Of a DNA stretch of 25,214 bases, positions 15,887 to 23,523 are shown piece by piece (position 1 is the first letter of the stretch; each line of letters opens with the position of its first letter). A program made the position numbers and the translations under genes. This DNA comes from DASWHX01 sp036397995 (GTDB lineage: Bacteria > Bacteroidota > Bacteroidia > Cytophagales > Cyclobacteriaceae): the NCBI GenBank assembly GCA_036397995.1, contig DASWHX010000091.1, forward strand, positions 1-25,214. Direction: 5' to 3'. Under the pieces are notes generated by a model. It was not told where the DNA came from, searched no databases, and saw only the letters and a list, made by a program, of their open reading frames with translations.

Positions 15887-16564
15887 ATGAAAAACATAAT
15901 TGTAGCGATCGATGGTCATTCGGGGTGTGGAAAGAGTTCCACCGCGAAAGCGGTTGCCCGGAGACTGAACTTCACCTACATAGACTCCGGAGCCATGTAT
16001 AGAGCCGCAGCTCTATATTTAAAAAGATTGAATATTAATCCGGACGAGAGGGAAAAAATCAAGGAAAGTATCTCAGAAATAAGGATAGATTTTGAAAAAG
16101 ATGCCAATAGCAATTTTACTACAATTCTAAATGGCGAAAATGTTGAAGAAGAAATCCGAAGCATGGAGATAAACAGGCTGGTAAGCCGGTATAGTGTGGT
16201 ACCTCAACTCAGGGAGGCCATGGTTTCGAACCAAAGGATGCTAAGTAAGAACCGAAACGTGATTATGGACGGTCGCGATATCGGTACCATTGTTTTTCCG
16301 AATGCTGATTTAAAATTTTTTATGACTGCTGATTTGAAGGTCAGGGCACTCAGACGCCAAAATGAACTGGCAGCCCAGGGTAAGATAGAAAATTTGGATG
16401 TGGTAATGCAAAACCTGGCACACAGAGATGAAATTGATTCTACACGGGAATCAAGCCCGCTCATTCAGGCGGATGATGCAATGGTTATTGACACTACCAA
16501 TTTAACTATGGAACATCAAATAGAAATGGTAGTGAATTTGGCAGCAGAAAGAATGAAGGAGTAG
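15887..16564 (+). CDS. cmk: Cytidylate kinase
   Basis: 225-aa CMP/dCMP kinase using ATP. The N-terminus I-I-V-A-I-D-G-H-S-G-C-G-K-S-S-T-A carries the P-loop G-H-S-G-C-G-K-S at residues 10-17. Y-I-D-S-G-A-M-Y-R-A, the CMP-binding insert, M-D-G-R-D-I-G-T-I-V-F-P, and R-D-E-I-D-S-T-R-E-S-S-P-L are all characteristic of Cmk. Length is normal. Single-gene unit between the divergent ade gene and the nqr operon, which has its own promoter. Confidence 0.95.
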   Translation: MKNIIVAIDGHSGCGKSSTAKAVARRLNFTYIDSGAMYRAAALYLKRLNINPDEREKIKESISEIRIDFEKDANSNFTTILNGENVEEEIRSMEINRLVSRYSVVPQLREAMVSNQRMLSKNRNVIMDGRDIGTIVFPNADLKFFMTADLKVRALRRQNELAAQGKIENLDVVMQNLAHRDEIDSTRESSPLIQADDAMVIDTTNLTMEHQIEMVVNLAAERMKE

Positions 16565-16646
16565 AAGCAATAAATTAGTAAAATTTTAAGGCCAAAGTTC
16601 ATTTCAACAAATTAAAGTCTATAATTTCTAATAAAGATTAGTTCGG

Positions 16647-16676
16647 TTTTAATTGAATAAAATTTTGTTAATTTTG
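16647..16676 (+). promoter_or_regulatory. Promoter of the nqr operon
   Basis: TAATTTTG at 16669-16676 exactly fits the Bacteroidota -7 box TAnnTTTG. TTTT at 16647-16650, one mismatch from the -33 TTTG, is 18 bp upstream. The box ends 42 bp before the nqrA ATG, giving a leader of roughly 35-40 nt. The whole cmk-nqrA gap is very AT-rich, typical of a strong promoter. Confidence 0.6.
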
Positions 16677-16718
16677 CCCTCGTTCAGTAGGTTTAAAACA
16701 CGACTCTGAACCCTAACT

Positions 16719-18083
16719 ATGTCCCAATTTATCAAGCTGAAAAGAGGATTTGATATTAATCTAGCTGGTAAAGCCTCGAATAAGGTAGAAAATCCAACCC
16801 AACCTGAAAAATTTGCCATAAAGCCCTTCGATTTTATGGGACTAAAGCGGCCGAAATTACTTGTTGAAATTGGAGATAGAGTGCTGGCTGGTCAACCGCT
16901 GATGTATGATAAAATGTTTGAAGGAGTAAACTACGTCTCCCCGGTTAGTGGTGAGGTATTGGATATTGTGCGGGGCAAAAAAAGAGTACTGCTTGAAATC
17001 GTAATAAAATCTGACAATGAATTTAAATGCCTGCAGTTTAAAAAATATTCAGTGTCTGATATTAACAATCTGGACCGCCAAACAATAATCGAAGCCATGA
17101 GCAAAACCGGCGTTTGGCCTAATATGATTCAGCGGCCATTCGGAATTGTTGCAGATCCAAAAACTGAACCTAAATCCATTTTCATTTCCGGGTTTGACAG
17201 CCATCCCCTTGCACCTGATTATGGTGTATTGTTAAAAGACCATCAAAAAGAATTACAAGCGGGAATCAATGTGCTAAGGAAACTAACATCCGGATTAATT
17301 CATTTCAATGTAAATGGTTCTGGTGAAATGCCAACCGTTTATTCCGCCTTGAACAATATCCAGCTCAACAAATTCACCGGCCCGCATCCGGTAGGAAACG
17401 TTGGTGTTCAGATACACCATATTGATCCAATCAGTAAAGGAGATATTGTTTGGACTGTAAATCCTGTTGGCGTGGTTCAGATTGGGACTCTGTTCCTGGA
17501 AGGAATTTATGATGCTTCAAAATTGGTCGCATTTGTTGGGTCTGAAGTAGCAGAACCGAAATATTACAAAACTTATTCCGGAGCTTGCATTGATACAATT
17601 GCTCGGGAAAATATCAGGAATAGTCATGTCAGATTTGTAAGCGGCAATGCTTTAACCGGAAAAAGAATTGAGCCTGCCGGATTCCTGGGATTTTACGATC
17701 ATATGATAACGGTTTTGCCCGAAGGCGATAAAGCTGAATTTCTCGGATGGATAACTCCCACTTTTCAGAAGTTGAGCTTCCAACGTGCGTTCGGATTGTT
17801 ATCCTTTTTAAATTCGAAAAAGGAATTCGCGTTATCAACAAATGCCAGGGGCGAACCAAGAGCCTTCGTGCAAACTGGTGTTTTTGAAAAAGTAACTCCA
17901 ATGGATATATTTCCATTGTACCTGGTAAAGGCAATAATGGCGGAAGATTTTGATGACATGGAAGCTCTGGGTATTTACGAAGTAATTGAGGAGGACCTGG
18001 CGCTTTGTGAATTCGTGGATGTTTCAAAACATGACATCCAGGATATTCTCAGGCAAGGAATAGAATTAATTCAAACCAGCTAG
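16719..18083 (+). CDS. nqrA: Na+-translocating NADH:quinone reductase subunit A
   Basis: 454-aa NqrA, the peripheral cytoplasmic subunit of the Na+-pumping NADH:quinone oxidoreductase, implicated in quinone binding. The N-terminus L-K-R-G-F-D-I-N-L-A-G-K-A and the barrel-sandwich part V-S-P-V-S-G-E-V are typical, as are G-F-D-S-H-P-L-A-P-D near residue 165 and G-P-H-P-V-G-N-V-G-V-Q-I-H-H-I-D-P. Length matches the family (about 445-455). The start is the first ATG after the promoter box. The stop is followed 3 bp later by the nqrB ATG, so the two are co-translated. Confidence 0.96.
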   Translation: MSQFIKLKRGFDINLAGKASNKVENPTQPEKFAIKPFDFMGLKRPKLLVEIGDRVLAGQPLMYDKMFEGVNYVSPVSGEVLDIVRGKKRVLLEIVIKSDNEFKCLQFKKYSVSDINNLDRQTIIEAMSKTGVWPNMIQRPFGIVADPKTEPKSIFISGFDSHPLAPDYGVLLKDHQKELQAGINVLRKLTSGLIHFNVNGSGEMPTVYSALNNIQLNKFTGPHPVGNVGVQIHHIDPISKGDIVWTVNPVGVVQIGTLFLEGIYDASKLVAFVGSEVAEPKYYKTYSGACIDTIARENIRNSHVRFVSGNALTGKRIEPAGFLGFYDHMITVLPEGDKAEFLGWITPTFQKLSFQRAFGLLSFLNSKKEFALSTNARGEPRAFVQTGVFEKVTPMDIFPLYLVKAIMAEDFDDMEALGIYEVIEEDLALCEFVDVSKHDIQDILRQGIELIQTS

Positions 18084-18086
18084 TAA

Positions 18087-19289
18087 ATGAAATTTTTGAA
18101 AAACCTTCTCGACAAGCAACGGCCCCTTTTTGAAAAGGGCGGCAAGCTTGAAAGATTTTATTTACTCTTTGAAGCCGGGGAAACTTTTCTTTTTTCACCT
18201 TCCGAAACTACAAAGCCCAGGGGCGTGCAAATACGCGATGCCATTGACTTAAAACGACTGATGATGACTGTCATCATAGCCATGCTTCCCTGCTTATTAT
18301 TTGGTATATGGAATGTTGGTCACCAACATTTTATTGCAGTAGGTGAACTTAATGCTTCGGCGGCAGATAAGTGGTTGATTGGGCTAAGAGTAGTAATACC
18401 CATTTTGCTTGTATCCTATATAGCGGGAGGTTTGGTCGAAGTTGTGTTTGTGGTGATAAGAAAGCATCCCTTAAACGAAGGCTACCTGGTTACCGGAATG
18501 TTGATCCCATTGGTAGTTCCACCTACAATACCCCTTTGGCAGGTTGCGTTGGCGGCAATTTTTGCCGTCCTGATTGCTAAGGAAGCTTTTGGAGGAACCG
18601 GGATGAATGTATTGAATGTGGCCCTGACCGCAAGAGCTTTTCTGTATTTTGCCTATCCTTCTCAAATTTCAGGAGACGTTTGGACCTACCTTGGTGATAA
18701 AACTCCTGTTGACGGATATTCAGGTGCTACACCCCTGGCTCTGACTAACCAGGCAATAACAACCGGTGAAAGTGTAGTCACATCTCTGAATAATTTTGGA
18801 GCAGGCTGGCATGAAGGAGTTTACAGATTTTCGAGCATGTTTTTCGGATTTTTGCCAGGTTCAATTGGTGAAACTTCAACGTTGATGTGCTTGATTGGCG
18901 CGGCAATACTTATAACGACAGGCGTTGGAAGCTGGAAGGTAATGTTGGGTGTGATTATAGGAGCATTTGCCATGGGAAATTTTGTGAATTTGCTTGCTGT
19001 TAATGCCTACATGGAGATGCCCGCATATTATCACCTGGTAATTGGAGGACTTGCGTTTGGAACTGTTTTTATGGCTACTGATCCTGTTACTGCAGCTCAA
19101 ACGGAACGCGGTAAATGGATATATGGCATATTTATCGGTATATTAACAGTAATTATACGGGTATTTAACCCAGCATACCCTGAAGGTATTATGCTGGCCA
19201 TTTTATTGATGAATGTTTTTGCGCCACTCATCGATCATTATGTTGTACAGGGAAATAAGAAAAGGAGGTTAAAACGTGCGACGATCTAA
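18087..19289 (+). CDS. nqrB: Na+-translocating NADH:quinone reductase subunit B
   Basis: 400-aa integral membrane subunit that holds riboflavin and a covalently bound FMN. The phosphoester-linked FMN site S-G-A-T is at 212-215 (in D-G-Y-S-G-A-T-P-L-A), so T215 should carry FMN. About ten membrane segments begin near residue 55, with a conserved N-E-G-Y-L-V-T-G-M-L-I-P-L motif in the middle. It starts 3 bp after nqrA and overlaps nqrC by 14 bases; the overlap contains no stop or shift, and the nqrC Shine-Dalgarno site lies inside the nqrB 3' end. Confidence 0.96.
   Translation: MKFLKNLLDKQRPLFEKGGKLERFYLLFEAGETFLFSPSETTKPRGVQIRDAIDLKRLMMTVIIAMLPCLLFGIWNVGHQHFIAVGELNASAADKWLIGLRVVIPILLVSYIAGGLVEVVFVVIRKHPLNEGYLVTGMLIPLVVPPTIPLWQVALAAIFAVLIAKEAFGGTGMNVLNVALTARAFLYFAYPSQISGDVWTYLGDKTPVDGYSGATPLALTNQAITTGESVVTSLNNFGAGWHEGVYRFSSMFFGFLPGSIGETSTLMCLIGAAILITTGVGSWKVMLGVIIGAFAMGNFVNLLAVNAYMEMPAYYHLVIGGLAFGTVFMATDPVTAAQTERGKWIYGIFIGILTVIIRVFNPAYPEGIMLAILLMNVFAPLIDHYVVQGNKKRRLKRATI
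19261..19268 (+). promoter_or_regulatory. Strong Shine-Dalgarno site for nqrC
   Basis: AAAGGAGG ends 7 bases before the GTG start of nqrC at 19276 and lies inside the last codons of nqrB. Near-perfect SD sites are uncommon in Bacteroidota; here it marks the GTG as the true start despite the overlap with nqrB. Confidence 0.7.
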
Positions 19290-20040
19290 CGGATATATCA
19301 TAATCTTCACCGCGATATTGACTATTGTAGTTGGCGGATTGCTGTCATTGACTTCTCTGGTTCTTGGGCCTGCCCAGAAGAAATCAATCGAACTGGATAC
19401 AAAATCACAAATCCTAAGCGCTGTGATGCAAATACAAAAAGGAGACGATATTCTGGATATCTACCGGAAAAGAATTCAATCTGTTGTAGTCGATGCCCGG
19501 GGCAATGAGATTACTACAGACGAAAAAGGCAAACCAATTCAGGCTGAAAATATAGATATTGCAAAAAACTTCAAGAAAACCAGGGAAAACAGACAGTATC
19601 CGGTTTTCAAATTCATGAATAAAGAAAATGAATTGCAGGTGGATGCATATATTTTGCCCATTTATGGGAATGGTCTCTGGGATAAAGTTTGGGGCTTTGT
19701 TGCCGTTGACGAAAAATTTGAATCTATTGTGGGAGTTTCTTTTGCCCACAAGGCAGAAACTCCCGGCTTGGGTGCAAGAATTGCTACCACTGAAATTCAA
19801 ACCAGGTTTGAGGGCAAGAAGATTCTTAATGAAGCCGGTGAAGTGGTTAGCGTGACAATGCAGAAAGGAGAAAAAGGAGGAGGACAGGCAAGCATTGATG
19901 CCTTTGCAGGAAAGCCGCACCAGGTTGACGGAATGTCGGGTGCCACACTTACAGCCAAAGGTGTCAATAATATGATGCTGGATTACTTAACTTCATATAA
20001 ACCATATTTCGAGAAAGTTAAAAGCCAGGTTTCTCTGTAA
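19276..20040 (+). CDS. nqrC: Na+-translocating NADH:quinone reductase subunit C
   Basis: 254-aa subunit with one N-terminal membrane helix (about residues 7-30) and a large FMN domain on the periplasmic side. The covalent FMN attachment motif S-G-A-T is at 221-224 (D-G-M-S-G-A-T-L-T), with T224 as the FMN-bearing residue. Upstream are the family motifs G-L-W-D-K-V-W-G-F-V-A and K-A-E-T-P-G-L-G-A-R-I. The start is GTG with a strong Shine-Dalgarno site; the N-terminus M-R-R-S-N-G-Y-I-I-I-F-T fits relatives. It is followed by a 49-bp gap with a promoter-like box before nqrD. Confidence 0.95.
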   Translation: MRRSNGYIIIFTAILTIVVGGLLSLTSLVLGPAQKKSIELDTKSQILSAVMQIQKGDDILDIYRKRIQSVVVDARGNEITTDEKGKPIQAENIDIAKNFKKTRENRQYPVFKFMNKENELQVDAYILPIYGNGLWDKVWGFVAVDEKFESIVGVSFAHKAETPGLGARIATTEIQTRFEGKKILNEAGEVVSVTMQKGEKGGGQASIDAFAGKPHQVDGMSGATLTAKGVNNMMLDYLTSYKPYFEKVKSQVSL

Positions 20041-20062
20041 AGCTTTTACTTGTATAACTTTG
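20034..20062 (+). promoter_or_regulatory. Possible internal promoter before nqrD
   Basis: TAACTTTG at 20055-20062 exactly matches the TAnnTTTG -7 box. TCTG at 20034-20037, one mismatch from TTTG, lies 17 bp upstream. The box ends 27 bp before the nqrD ATG; a GGAG-containing stretch just before the ATG may serve as ribosome site. The nqrC-nqrD gap is the only gap above 20 bp within the cluster. Confidence 0.4.
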
Positions 20063-20089
20063 TTAACCAGATAAACGGAGAAGAATTTT

Positions 20090-20764
20090 ATGAGTACAGA
20101 AACAGTTGAGCAAGTACAGGAAGTATTAGTTAAGAAAGTAGAACCATTATTTTCGAAGCGCAGAAAGAAATTTGTAACTGATCCATTGAATGAAGATAAT
20201 CCAATCACCGTTCAGGTATTGGGAATTTGCTCGGCATTAGCAATAACTATTAAGATGGAGCCAACGCTCATCATGTCGATAGCGGTGGTGTTCGTGATTG
20301 TATTTTCTAACCTGATCATTTCCGTCATGCGAAATCTAATCCCTAACCGGGTTAGAATAATTGTACAACTGGTTGTAGTTGCAACGCTGGTAACGGTGGT
20401 AAGTGAAATTCTAAAAGCCTATTACTTTGAAATGTACAAAGTGCTTGGAGCTTTTGTCGGGTTAATTATTACGAACTGTATAGTTATGGGAAGACTTGAA
20501 GCTTTTGCAATGGGCAATAAACCCTGGGATAGTGTCCTTGACGGAATGGGAAGCGGATTCGGATATGCCTGGATTATCCTCACTGTCGCTTTTTTCAGAG
20601 AACTTTTTGGTTCCGCATCATTATTTGACTTCAAAATATTTTCAGCCATAGGACTTTCCGGTTTTCCTACCAACGCAATGATGGTAGATTCAATTGGGGC
20701 TTTTATGATCCTTGGATTACTCATTTGGGCCCAAAGAAGTAAAACAGGGTATGTTGAACACTAA
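20090..20764 (+). CDS. nqrD: Na+-translocating NADH:quinone reductase subunit D
   Basis: 224-aa six-helix membrane subunit of the Rnf/Nqr D-E family. C47 in L-G-I-C-S-A-L and C130 in T-N-C-I-V-M-G-R are the conserved cysteines that, with two from NqrE, ligate the intramembrane iron centre. The N-terminus is about 15-20 residues longer than in many NqrD proteins, with an extra soluble stretch rich in Glu, Val and Lys before N-P-I-T-V-Q-V-L-G. The next ATG is nqrE 14 bp downstream. Confidence 0.95.
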   Translation: MSTETVEQVQEVLVKKVEPLFSKRRKKFVTDPLNEDNPITVQVLGICSALAITIKMEPTLIMSIAVVFVIVFSNLIISVMRNLIPNRVRIIVQLVVVATLVTVVSEILKAYYFEMYKVLGAFVGLIITNCIVMGRLEAFAMGNKPWDSVLDGMGSGFGYAWIILTVAFFRELFGSASLFDFKIFSAIGLSGFPTNAMMVDSIGAFMILGLLIWAQRSKTGYVEH

Positions 20765-20778
20765 AAAAATTACCGTAG

Positions 20779-21390
20779 ATGGAGCTGATTAACTTAGGGA
20801 TTAAGGCCATTTTTATTGAGAACATGATCTTTGCCTATTTCTTGGGAATGTGTTCATTTTTAGCTGTTTCCAAAAAAGTAAACACTGCCATTGGCTTGGG
20901 TGCGGCGGTAATATTTGTGCTTACTCTAACGGTACCTCTTGATTGGCTTATTCAGGAATATATTCTGAGAGAGGGCGCTCTGGCGTGGATCGGCCCACAA
21001 TTTGAAGAAATAAGCCTTGAATTTCTCCAGTTTATAATGTTCATAGCTATTATCGCGGCTATAGTACAGTTAGTTGAGATGATTATTGAAAAAATTTCAC
21101 CAGCACTTTACAGCACATTGGGTATTTTCCTCCCATTGATCGCGGTTAATTGTGCGATCCTTGGATCTTCTCTTTTTATGGTCCAAAGAGATTACACGCT
21201 TGCTGAGGCAACGGTATTTGGTTTTGGCTCAGGAGTGGGATGGTTTTTGGCTATCGTGGCTTTGGCTGCAATCCGAGAAAAGCTTAAGTACTCTAACGTG
21301 CCTGACGGATTGAAAGGACTCGGGATTACCATGCTCATCACCGGCCTCATGGGGATTGCATTCAAGTCCTTTATAGGGATTGCTCTTTAA
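20779..21390 (+). CDS. nqrE: Na+-translocating NADH:quinone reductase subunit E
   Basis: 203-aa six-helix membrane partner of NqrD. C25 in L-G-M-C-S-F-L and C125 in A-V-N-C-A-I-L-G are the other two iron-centre ligands. It carries the NqrE marks G-A-A-V-I-F-V-L-T and F-G-F-G-S-G-V-G-W-F. It ends the cluster: nqrF, which normally follows, is missing, and the next gene 121 bp later is an unrelated sigma factor. Confidence 0.95.
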   Translation: MELINLGIKAIFIENMIFAYFLGMCSFLAVSKKVNTAIGLGAAVIFVLTLTVPLDWLIQEYILREGALAWIGPQFEEISLEFLQFIMFIAIIAAIVQLVEMIIEKISPALYSTLGIFLPLIAVNCAILGSSLFMVQRDYTLAEATVFGFGSGVGWFLAIVALAAIREKLKYSNVPDGLKGLGITMLITGLMGIAFKSFIGIAL

Positions 21391-21430
21391 TTATTGATCC
21401 TATTCCAAGTTCTAATCGTATTCTTTTTTT

Positions 21431-21455
21431 CGGGTGATAATTATTACGCCCGGGG
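21431..21455. other. Weak hairpin after nqrE
   Basis: In the 121-bp gap between nqrE and the sigma factor, a GC-ended imperfect dyad (GGGTGAT and ATTACGCCC around AATT, with one bulged G) is preceded by a T run. It has no T tract downstream on the plus strand, so it is only a weak candidate for the end of the nqr transcript. No coding sequence was seen in the gap. Confidence 0.25.
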
Positions 21456-21511
21456 AATACGCAACCCTTTTGAATACTTTTCATTATTGAAGATGGCCGT
21501 GCCAATACTTC

Positions 21512-22078
21512 ATGGATGACAAAGAGATTTATGACCGAATAAAATCGGATAAGCAAAACTTTGCAATATTGTATGATCAATATTTTGTTCCGATTAAAAA
21601 GTATATTCTCAGGCGTATAGGAAACTACGATATCTCCTGTGACGTTACCGCGGAAACGTTCCTGAAGGCTTACCTTAAAATAAGCCATTTTGAATACCGC
21701 GGGATCTCATATAAAGTATGGTTGTACCGGATAGCAACCAATGAAGTAAATTTATTTTTCAGGTCAAAAAAATATAAACCACTAAATAAAATTAATCTTG
21801 AAGATTTCAACAATGAAACTTTAATTACTTCCCAACAAGAAGATAAGGATATTTGGGAAAAGGAGTTACAGGATCACCATGACTTCCTTAAGGCCCAGCA
21901 AGTCATAAAAAATTTACCAATAAAGTATGCCGAGGTGCTTTCACTAAGATATTTTGAAAAAGCATCAATAAAAGAAATCGCGGAAATCCTTGATAAACCT
22001 AAAGGAACTATTAAATCTCTGTGTACGCGGGGATTGCAAAAAGTGAAGGAGAAAATGCAACCCGGAACTGAATCTTGA
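21512..22078 (+). CDS. ECF-type RNA polymerase sigma factor (sigma-70 family)
   Basis: 188-aa sigma factor with region 2 at about residues 15-85 (F-A-I-L-Y-D-Q-Y-F-V-P-I-K-K-Y, D-V-T-A-E-T-F-L-K-A-Y, V-W-L-Y-R-I-A-T-N-E) and region 4 at about 125-182 (L-P-I-K-Y-A-E-V-L-S-L-R-Y-F-E, then the helix-turn-helix I-K-E-I-A-E-I-L-D-K-P-K-G-T-I-K-S-L). The length and the absence of regions 1 and 3 fit the extracytoplasmic function group. The gene after it, 23 bp downstream, codes for a small three-helix membrane protein that may be its regulator. No exact TAnnTTTG box was seen upstream, so it could be self-activated from another promoter type; this is inference. Confidence 0.9.
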   Translation: MDDKEIYDRIKSDKQNFAILYDQYFVPIKKYILRRIGNYDISCDVTAETFLKAYLKISHFEYRGISYKVWLYRIATNEVNLFFRSKKYKPLNKINLEDFNNETLITSQQEDKDIWEKELQDHHDFLKAQQVIKNLPIKYAEVLSLRYFEKASIKEIAEILDKPKGTIKSLCTRGLQKVKEKMQPGTES

Positions 22079-22101
22079 ATTATTGAAAGAAATAGTTAGA
22101 T

Positions 22102-22575
22102 ATGAAAAACATGGAAGATCTGCCGGTTCCTGATCCTGAATTAAGTCCGGATCAGAATCTTAAAAAGACAATATTGAATACCCAAACTTCAGCCAGAATA
22201 GGAATTCCTCTCCTTATTTTGCCCGGTATCTTGCTCATCAGCATGATCTTGAAAGAAGAGCTGGGTATTAACCTGGGAATAATTAATGCTATTACAGAAC
22301 TCATTGGCAACATGGATAAATCGCCCTACACCGGCTGGCTAAGTCCCTTGATATTCCTTCTATTGCCGTTGATGGCAATCATTATTTTTTTACTTTCAAT
22401 CACTCACTTTTCTTATAATAAAGAAAATTATATTCTCCAAATCAATATTAAGTTCAAGACATTTAATATTATGCTGTTACTGATTGCCGGTGCCATACTT
22501 GGCACAATAACTTTGTACCTGATTCTTGAAAATTTGAATCATTTCATGCTCGATAAATTTGGCCAGCCTCTATAG
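22102..22575 (+). CDS. Small three-helix membrane protein, possible anti-sigma partner
   Basis: 157-aa protein with membrane segments at about 33-50, 79-101 and 121-141 and a short N-terminal cytoplasmic stretch of about 30 residues (P-D-P-E-L-S-P-D-Q-N). It has no cysteine, so the zinc-binding HxxxCxxC anti-sigma motif is absent, and no other known anti-sigma domain is seen. Its place 23 bp after the sigma gene on the same strand suggests co-transcription and a regulatory link, as in many ECF operons, but the function is unknown. Confidence 0.7.
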   Translation: MKNMEDLPVPDPELSPDQNLKKTILNTQTSARIGIPLLILPGILLISMILKEELGINLGIINAITELIGNMDKSPYTGWLSPLIFLLLPLMAIIIFLLSITHFSYNKENYILQINIKFKTFNIMLLLIAGAILGTITLYLILENLNHFMLDKFGQPL

Positions 22576-22695
22576 CGGCCATTATTTGCCGTCCATATTC
22601 AATCGTTCGCCAATTACATCAAATTGAAGCTTTTAGTTTGCCAATTCGATCAGAAAAATCTAATTTAGTTTCCCTTCAAATCATTCATAAAAATT

Positions 22696-22836
22696 ATGAG
22701 GAAAATACTTCAACTTGTTGCAATTGCTTTGGTGGCATTTGAATGTACCCAGCCCGCTGAAAAAGCAATTGATGATTCAATATTTACACCAATGATTGGC
22801 GATTACTACCAGGGTCTGTTGGAATTGTATCTTTGA
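22696..22836 (+). pseudogene. Truncated lipoprotein N-terminus (possibly DUF885-type), 46 codons
   Basis: Opens with ATG at 22696 and reads M-R-K-I-L-Q-L-V-A-I-A-L-V-A-F-E-C-T-Q, a signal peptide with a cysteine at 17 in the place of a lipobox, though F-E before it is atypical. It continues to I-G-D-Y-Y-Q-G-L-L-E-L-Y-L and then a TGA at 22834. The last part recalls the start of Bacteroidota DUF885 lipoproteins (typically Y-Y-x-x-x-L-E-L-Y-P followed by a G-D-x-R-Y motif), but the sequence ends there, and no other frame downstream continues it. A degraded remnant is the most likely reading; a real 46-aa lipoprotein is possible. The rest of 22576-22875 contains no other gene: 22576-22695 is AT-rich with a TAATTTAG near-promoter box at 22661, and 22837-22875 is only a short gap. 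Confidence 0.45.
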
Positions 22837-22875
22837 ATCTCAAATTAACAGTGGATAGCCTCGAAGGTTAACAAA

Positions 22876-23523
22876 ATGGGCAGGAAGATTAGTTTCAAAG
22901 TCAGTGACAAATCAGGCAGTGTGACTGGAATTTACGAAAAGTCCGGGAAAGGAGATCGATTGCTGGTGTTGGGTCATGGCGCCGGTGCACCCATGCACAG
23001 TACCGGAATGCAATTGATTGCGGAAACACTTGCAAGTAAGGGCATTAGTACGCTGCGATACAATTTTCCCTATATGGAAAAAGGCATAAAGCGGCCGGAT
23101 GTTCCGGCGGTGGCCCAACTTACAGTAAGGAAGGCCGTTGAAAAGGCAAAGTCCCTGGAGCCGGGAGCGAAGATTTATGCAGGTGGAAAATCTTTTGGAG
23201 GAAGAATGACTTCACAAGCTGAATCTGAAGAGTTGTTGGGAGTGGAAGGCCTGGTTTTCTATGGATTTCCATTACACGCACCTGGAAGAGATGGAGTGGA
23301 AAGAGCTGATCATCTGAACCAAGTAAAAATACCCATGCTTTTTCTGCAGGGAACCCGGGATGCTTTGGCCAACATTGCTTTGATGAAGAAAGTCTGCAAA
23401 GAGCTGAAGAAATCAAAATTAGAAATAATTGATGGGGGAGACCATTCATTCAAAGTACCTAAGACTGATCCTAACGCTGTTTTTGAAAACCTTGCCTCCC
23501 TTGTTGCTAATTGGATGAAGTGA
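22876..23523 (+). CDS. Alpha/beta hydrolase, Tex30/KANL3-like family
   Basis: 215-aa alpha/beta hydrolase of the small bacterial group related to Tex30/KANL3 proteins. Visible elements: the oxyanion-side L-G-H-G-A-G-A-P-M-H near residues 32-41, the nucleophile elbow G-G-K-S-F-G-G-R with Ser106, G-T-R-D with Asp162, and G-G-D-H-S-F with His190, so a complete Ser-Asp-His triad. The substrate is unknown; esterase or related hydrolase activity is expected. No signal peptide, so cytoplasmic. Start ATG at 22876. Its 3' end overlaps the convergent metallohydrolase gene by 17 bases. Confidence 0.88.
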   Translation: MGRKISFKVSDKSGSVTGIYEKSGKGDRLLVLGHGAGAPMHSTGMQLIAETLASKGISTLRYNFPYMEKGIKRPDVPAVAQLTVRKAVEKAKSLEPGAKIYAGGKSFGGRMTSQAESEELLGVEGLVFYGFPLHAPGRDGVERADHLNQVKIPMLFLQGTRDALANIALMKKVCKELKKSKLEIIDGGDHSFKVPKTDPNAVFENLASLVANWMK

